Of a DNA stretch of 15,168 nt, positions 14,628 to 15,168 are shown one piece after another. Positions within the stretch are counted from its first letter, which is position 1. Every line of letters starts with the position of its first letter. The stretch spans positions 1 to 15,168 of the forward strand of contig JAEYPM010000064.1 in NCBI GenBank assembly GCA_023410675.1. The letters are read 5' to 3'. Source of the DNA: Bacillota bacterium (GTDB lineage Bacteria > Bacillota > Clostridia > Lachnospirales > Cellulosilyticaceae). The position numbers and the translations under genes are program-made. The notes beneath the pieces were generated by a model. That model saw nothing but the letters and a program-made list of their open reading frames with translations. It did not search any database and was not told the origin of the DNA.

Positions 14628-14659
14628 ATTTCGTCTACGCCTTACTGTGAAGGGGTGAC
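14628..14659 (-). repeat. Degenerate terminal CRISPR repeat (trailer end)
   Basis: This 32-nt stretch keeps TTTC, ACGCC, TGTGA and GGGG.GAC in the order of the array repeat but differs at about a third of positions, allowing one small gap. It lies 37 nt before the first perfect repeat, which is one spacer length. Degenerate last repeats mark the trailer end of an array. Confidence 0.7.
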
Positions 14660-14696
14660 TTCTTGTCCAACTGAAGTCTTTTTTTAATAGCCTTAT

Positions 14697-15168
14697 GTTT
14701 CAATCCACGCCCCTGCGTGAGGGGCGACTCAGGAGCAGGCGAGTACAAGTTTAAATGGGTGGACGTTTCAATCCACGCCCCTGCGTGAGGGGCGACCGTG
14801 GCATTTCCATGAGCGAATTGGCTGACGTTCTTGTTTCAATCCACGCCCCTGCGTGAGGGGCGACACAAGCAGAAGGGGGGATTTAGCATGAAGAAAATAA
14901 GTTTCAATCCACGCCCCTGCGTGAGGGGCGACCTTCTAATATTGTTTTTATTGTTGTAAATCCTTTGTGTTTCAATCCACGCCCCTGCGTGAGGGGCGAC
15001 TTTACTATTTTCACTATTGCTAATCTCTACATAAAGTTTCAATCCACGCCCCTGCGTGAGGGGCGACCATAATCTGATATATCTTTACTAGCAAATACTC
15101 TTGTTTCAATCCACGCCCCTGCGTGAGGGGCGACAATGACTTACTTGATTGCATTAATTACAACAGCT
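14697..15168 (-). CRISPR. Type I-C-like CRISPR array, seven perfect 32-nt repeats, continues past the window
   Basis: Identical 32-nt repeats start GTTTCAATCCACGCCCC and end GAGGGGCGAC. They lie at 14697-14728, 14765-14796, 14833-14864, 14901-14932, 14969-15000, 15036-15067 and 15103-15134. Spacers are 36, 36, 36, 36, 35 and 35 nt, then a partial seventh of 34 nt at the edge. The repeat contains the short palindrome GCCCCTGCGTGAGGGGC. Its sequence and the 32/35-nt geometry match subtype I-C. In that family the crRNA strand ends in GTGGATTGAAAC, so transcription here should run on the - strand, from right to left. The degenerate repeat at 14628 then marks the trailer, and the leader with any cas genes should lie to the right of the window. 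No cas gene is present here. Confidence 0.95.

Noticed and set aside
14836..15042. Open frame across the CRISPR array on the - strand (with VAPHAGAWIET)
   Set aside because: It is a translation of repeats and spacers. VAPHAGAWIET is the known artefact from type I-C repeats.

Overview
The window looks like chromosomal DNA of a low-GC Firmicute, most likely a clostridium. The evidence is AT-rich intergenic DNA, strong AGGAGG-type ribosome binding sites, two well-supported TTG starts, the Pnkp/Hen1 RNA-repair pair known from clostridia, and a type I-C-like CRISPR array. The species cannot be fixed from sequence alone.

Left block (about 2-4212, + strand). This is the most unusual part. It holds three paralogous proteins that end in low-complexity Gly/Ser/Cys tails closing with the identical residues GGGGAD. 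One is cut by the window edge (2-244). One is interrupted by two in-frame stops (279-1418). One is intact but has a Cys-poor tail (2503-3468). A radical SAM/SPASM enzyme (1433-2413) sits between the second and third, 14 bp after the second. A four-helix membrane protein with a zinc-ribbon-like N-terminus follows (3649-4212), and its 5' end looks frameshifted. The layout resembles a peptide-modification cassette whose substrates are the tails of membrane-anchored proteins. Predicted topology puts the tails in the cytoplasm, where the enzyme works.

Middle block (4230-9581). This is mixed housekeeping and accessory content: a threonine aldolase family enzyme and a lipoprotein with two DxDGDG loops (both - strand); a DUF3592-like membrane protein and an AraC-family regulator with a GyrI-like effector domain (+ strand); an unknown 179-aa protein (- strand) that overlaps the regulator tail to tail; a nitroreductase (+ strand); and a short decayed coding remnant. 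A hairpin at 9609-9641 separates this block from the next.

Right block (9702-15168, - strand). hen1 and pnkp overlap by 10 bp and encode a bacterial RNA-repair operon. Hen1 2'-O-methylates the 3' end of a cleaved RNA. Pnkp heals both ends (kinase, phosphatase) and ligates them. Upstream is a small membrane protein gene with a stop at codon 9 and its own terminator, then a CRISPR array of seven 32-nt repeats that runs off the right edge. Repeat orientation and a degenerate repeat at 14628-14659 show that the window holds the trailer (oldest) end, so the leader and any cas genes should lie to the right. RNA repair next to CRISPR suggests a defence-related neighbourhood.

Several genes here are damaged (279-1418, 3516-4212, 14021-14374, and the remnant at 9432-9581). 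This suggests ongoing decay of accessory DNA or base-level sequence errors.
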